From an uncultured Sulfitobacter sp. (GTDB lineage Bacteria > Pseudomonadota > Alphaproteobacteria > Rhodobacterales > Rhodobacteraceae), in assembly GCA_937923365.1 (NCBI GenBank), contig CALAIJ010000173.1:1-6982 (forward strand): a stretch of 6,982 nucleotides of DNA, given 5' to 3'. A program made the translations under genes and the position numbers. Below are positions 6,545-6,982 of this stretch, one piece after another. The notes beneath the pieces were generated by a model. That model was not told where the DNA came from. It did not search any database and saw only the letters and a program-made list of their open reading frames with translations. The stretch's first letter is position 1; the number at the start of each line of letters is the position of its first letter.

Positions 6545-6573
6545 CTATTACGCTGGTATCGCGCGGGTGTCAC
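6545..6573 (-). promoter_or_regulatory. Candidate sigma70-type promoter of opgCGH
   Basis: Read on the - strand, GTGACA (6573-6568) matches five of six bases of the -35 consensus. A 17-base spacer separates it from TAATAG (6550-6545), a poorer -10 (three of six; CGTAAT, shifted two bases, matches four with a 15-base spacer). Transcription would start near 6538, leaving a leader of about 37 bases before the opgC ATG. It sits in the 85-base gap after the TTC38-like gene, where a promoter would be expected if the operon is independent. An 8-base palindrome, CACATGTG at 6527-6534, lies just downstream of the predicted start and could be an operator or chance. Confidence 0.3.
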
Positions 6574-6586
6574 GGTTGCGGATTTC

Positions 6587-6982
6587 TCATTCGGCAGGGA
6601 TGCGCCGCATGTCTGTCAGTTGTGCCATCCGTGTTGCGGTGAAACGGTCCTCGTTGCCGGCGCGCAAGGCCAGACGCTCGCGAAGGATTGCTTCGGTTGC
6701 GTCAACATGGCCCGCCCGCAGGCCTGCATCAATGGTCATACGCTCGAACACATCGCGCTGGGCGTGGCTGCCGCCGATGCATTGCATGCGGGGCCGCGCA
6801 GCCGCCAATTGCACGAAGGCATCGCCATAGCGCCCTTCGGCAAAGGCATTGAGCCCCGCAAGCGCCGTCACGCCCGGATTGGTCACGCGCGCCGCCATAT
6901 CGCCCAACTGGCAGGCGTCATGGGCAAAGCGGGCGGTCATCGCCGTGTTCGCATCCGTGTTGCCCGCACCCGCAAGCGCCAG
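6587..6982 (-). CDS. TTC38-like tetratricopeptide repeat protein, C-terminal part (5' end cut by window edge)
   Basis: The frame stays open to the right edge: 14 codons precede the ATG at 6940, so that ATG is internal and the gene begins outside the window. 131 C-terminal residues are visible and the stop is TGA at 6589-6587. The segment PGVTALAGLNAFAEGRYGDAFVQLAAARP has the helix-turn-helix pattern of a TPR unit. It is followed by IGGSHAQRDVFE, which I recognise as a hallmark of the TTC38 family, then a second helical pair with LRAGHVDATEAILRERLALR. TPR units mediate protein-protein contacts; the role of the bacterial TTC38-like proteins is unknown. No signal peptide can be judged from this part. 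It lies 85 bases upstream of opgC on the same strand, so co-transcription is possible, but I see no functional link to glucan synthesis. Confidence 0.8.
   Translation of the reverse strand: MALAGAGNTDANTAMTARFAHDACQLGDMAARVTNPGVTALAGLNAFAEGRYGDAFVQLAAARPRMQCIGGSHAQRDVFERMTIDAGLRAGHVDATEAILRERLALRAGNEDRFTATRMAQLTDMRRIPAE

Overview
The window looks like chromosomal DNA of a Rhodobacterales alphaproteobacterium, probably of the Roseobacter group. The evidence is protein-level resemblance (SseB-family protein, YHS protein, TTC38-like protein, and an OpgC of the Rhodobacter succinyltransferase type), a GC-rich composition, and densely packed genes with 4-base ATGA overlaps. No species can be named. 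I see no mobile elements, CRISPR arrays, rRNA or tRNA genes, and nothing that marks horizontal transfer.

Left part, + strand (3-1838): the 3' part of an SseB-family gene is cut by the left window edge. A 136-base intergenic region follows, with a clear Shine-Dalgarno site and a candidate 5'-UTR hairpin. Next comes a two-gene unit: an exported YHS-domain protein, then a rhodanese-like protein with a twin-arginine (Tat) signal. Stop and start overlap as ATGA. Both products should act outside the cytoplasm and both carry a conserved cysteine, so a periplasmic sulfur, selenium or metal-handling pair is a reasonable but untested idea.

Right part, - strand (6501-1842, read right to left): an operon for osmoregulated periplasmic glucans (OPGs), in the order opgC, opgG/opgD-like, opgH. 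Both junctions are ATGA overlaps. OpgH is the inner-membrane GT2 glucosyltransferase that makes and exports the beta-1,2-glucan backbone. The OpgG/D-family protein is exported by Tat and processes or shapes the backbone in the periplasm. OpgC is the multi-pass acyltransferase expected to add succinyl groups and so give the glucan its negative charge. From memory, the Rhodobacter sphaeroides operon runs opgG-opgI-opgH-opgC. Here opgC comes first and no opgI lies in the window.

Upstream of opgC on the same strand is the 3' end of a TTC38-like tetratricopeptide repeat gene, cut by the right edge. The 85-base gap between them holds a candidate sigma70-type promoter for opgCGH. The rhodanese gene and opgH converge with only 3 bases between their stop codons, so any terminator for either must lie inside the other gene. 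No stretch over 300 bases lacks a gene. The window is a well-organised housekeeping/envelope region; I see no convincing evidence for a wholly new system. The YHS-rhodanese pair is the least understood part.
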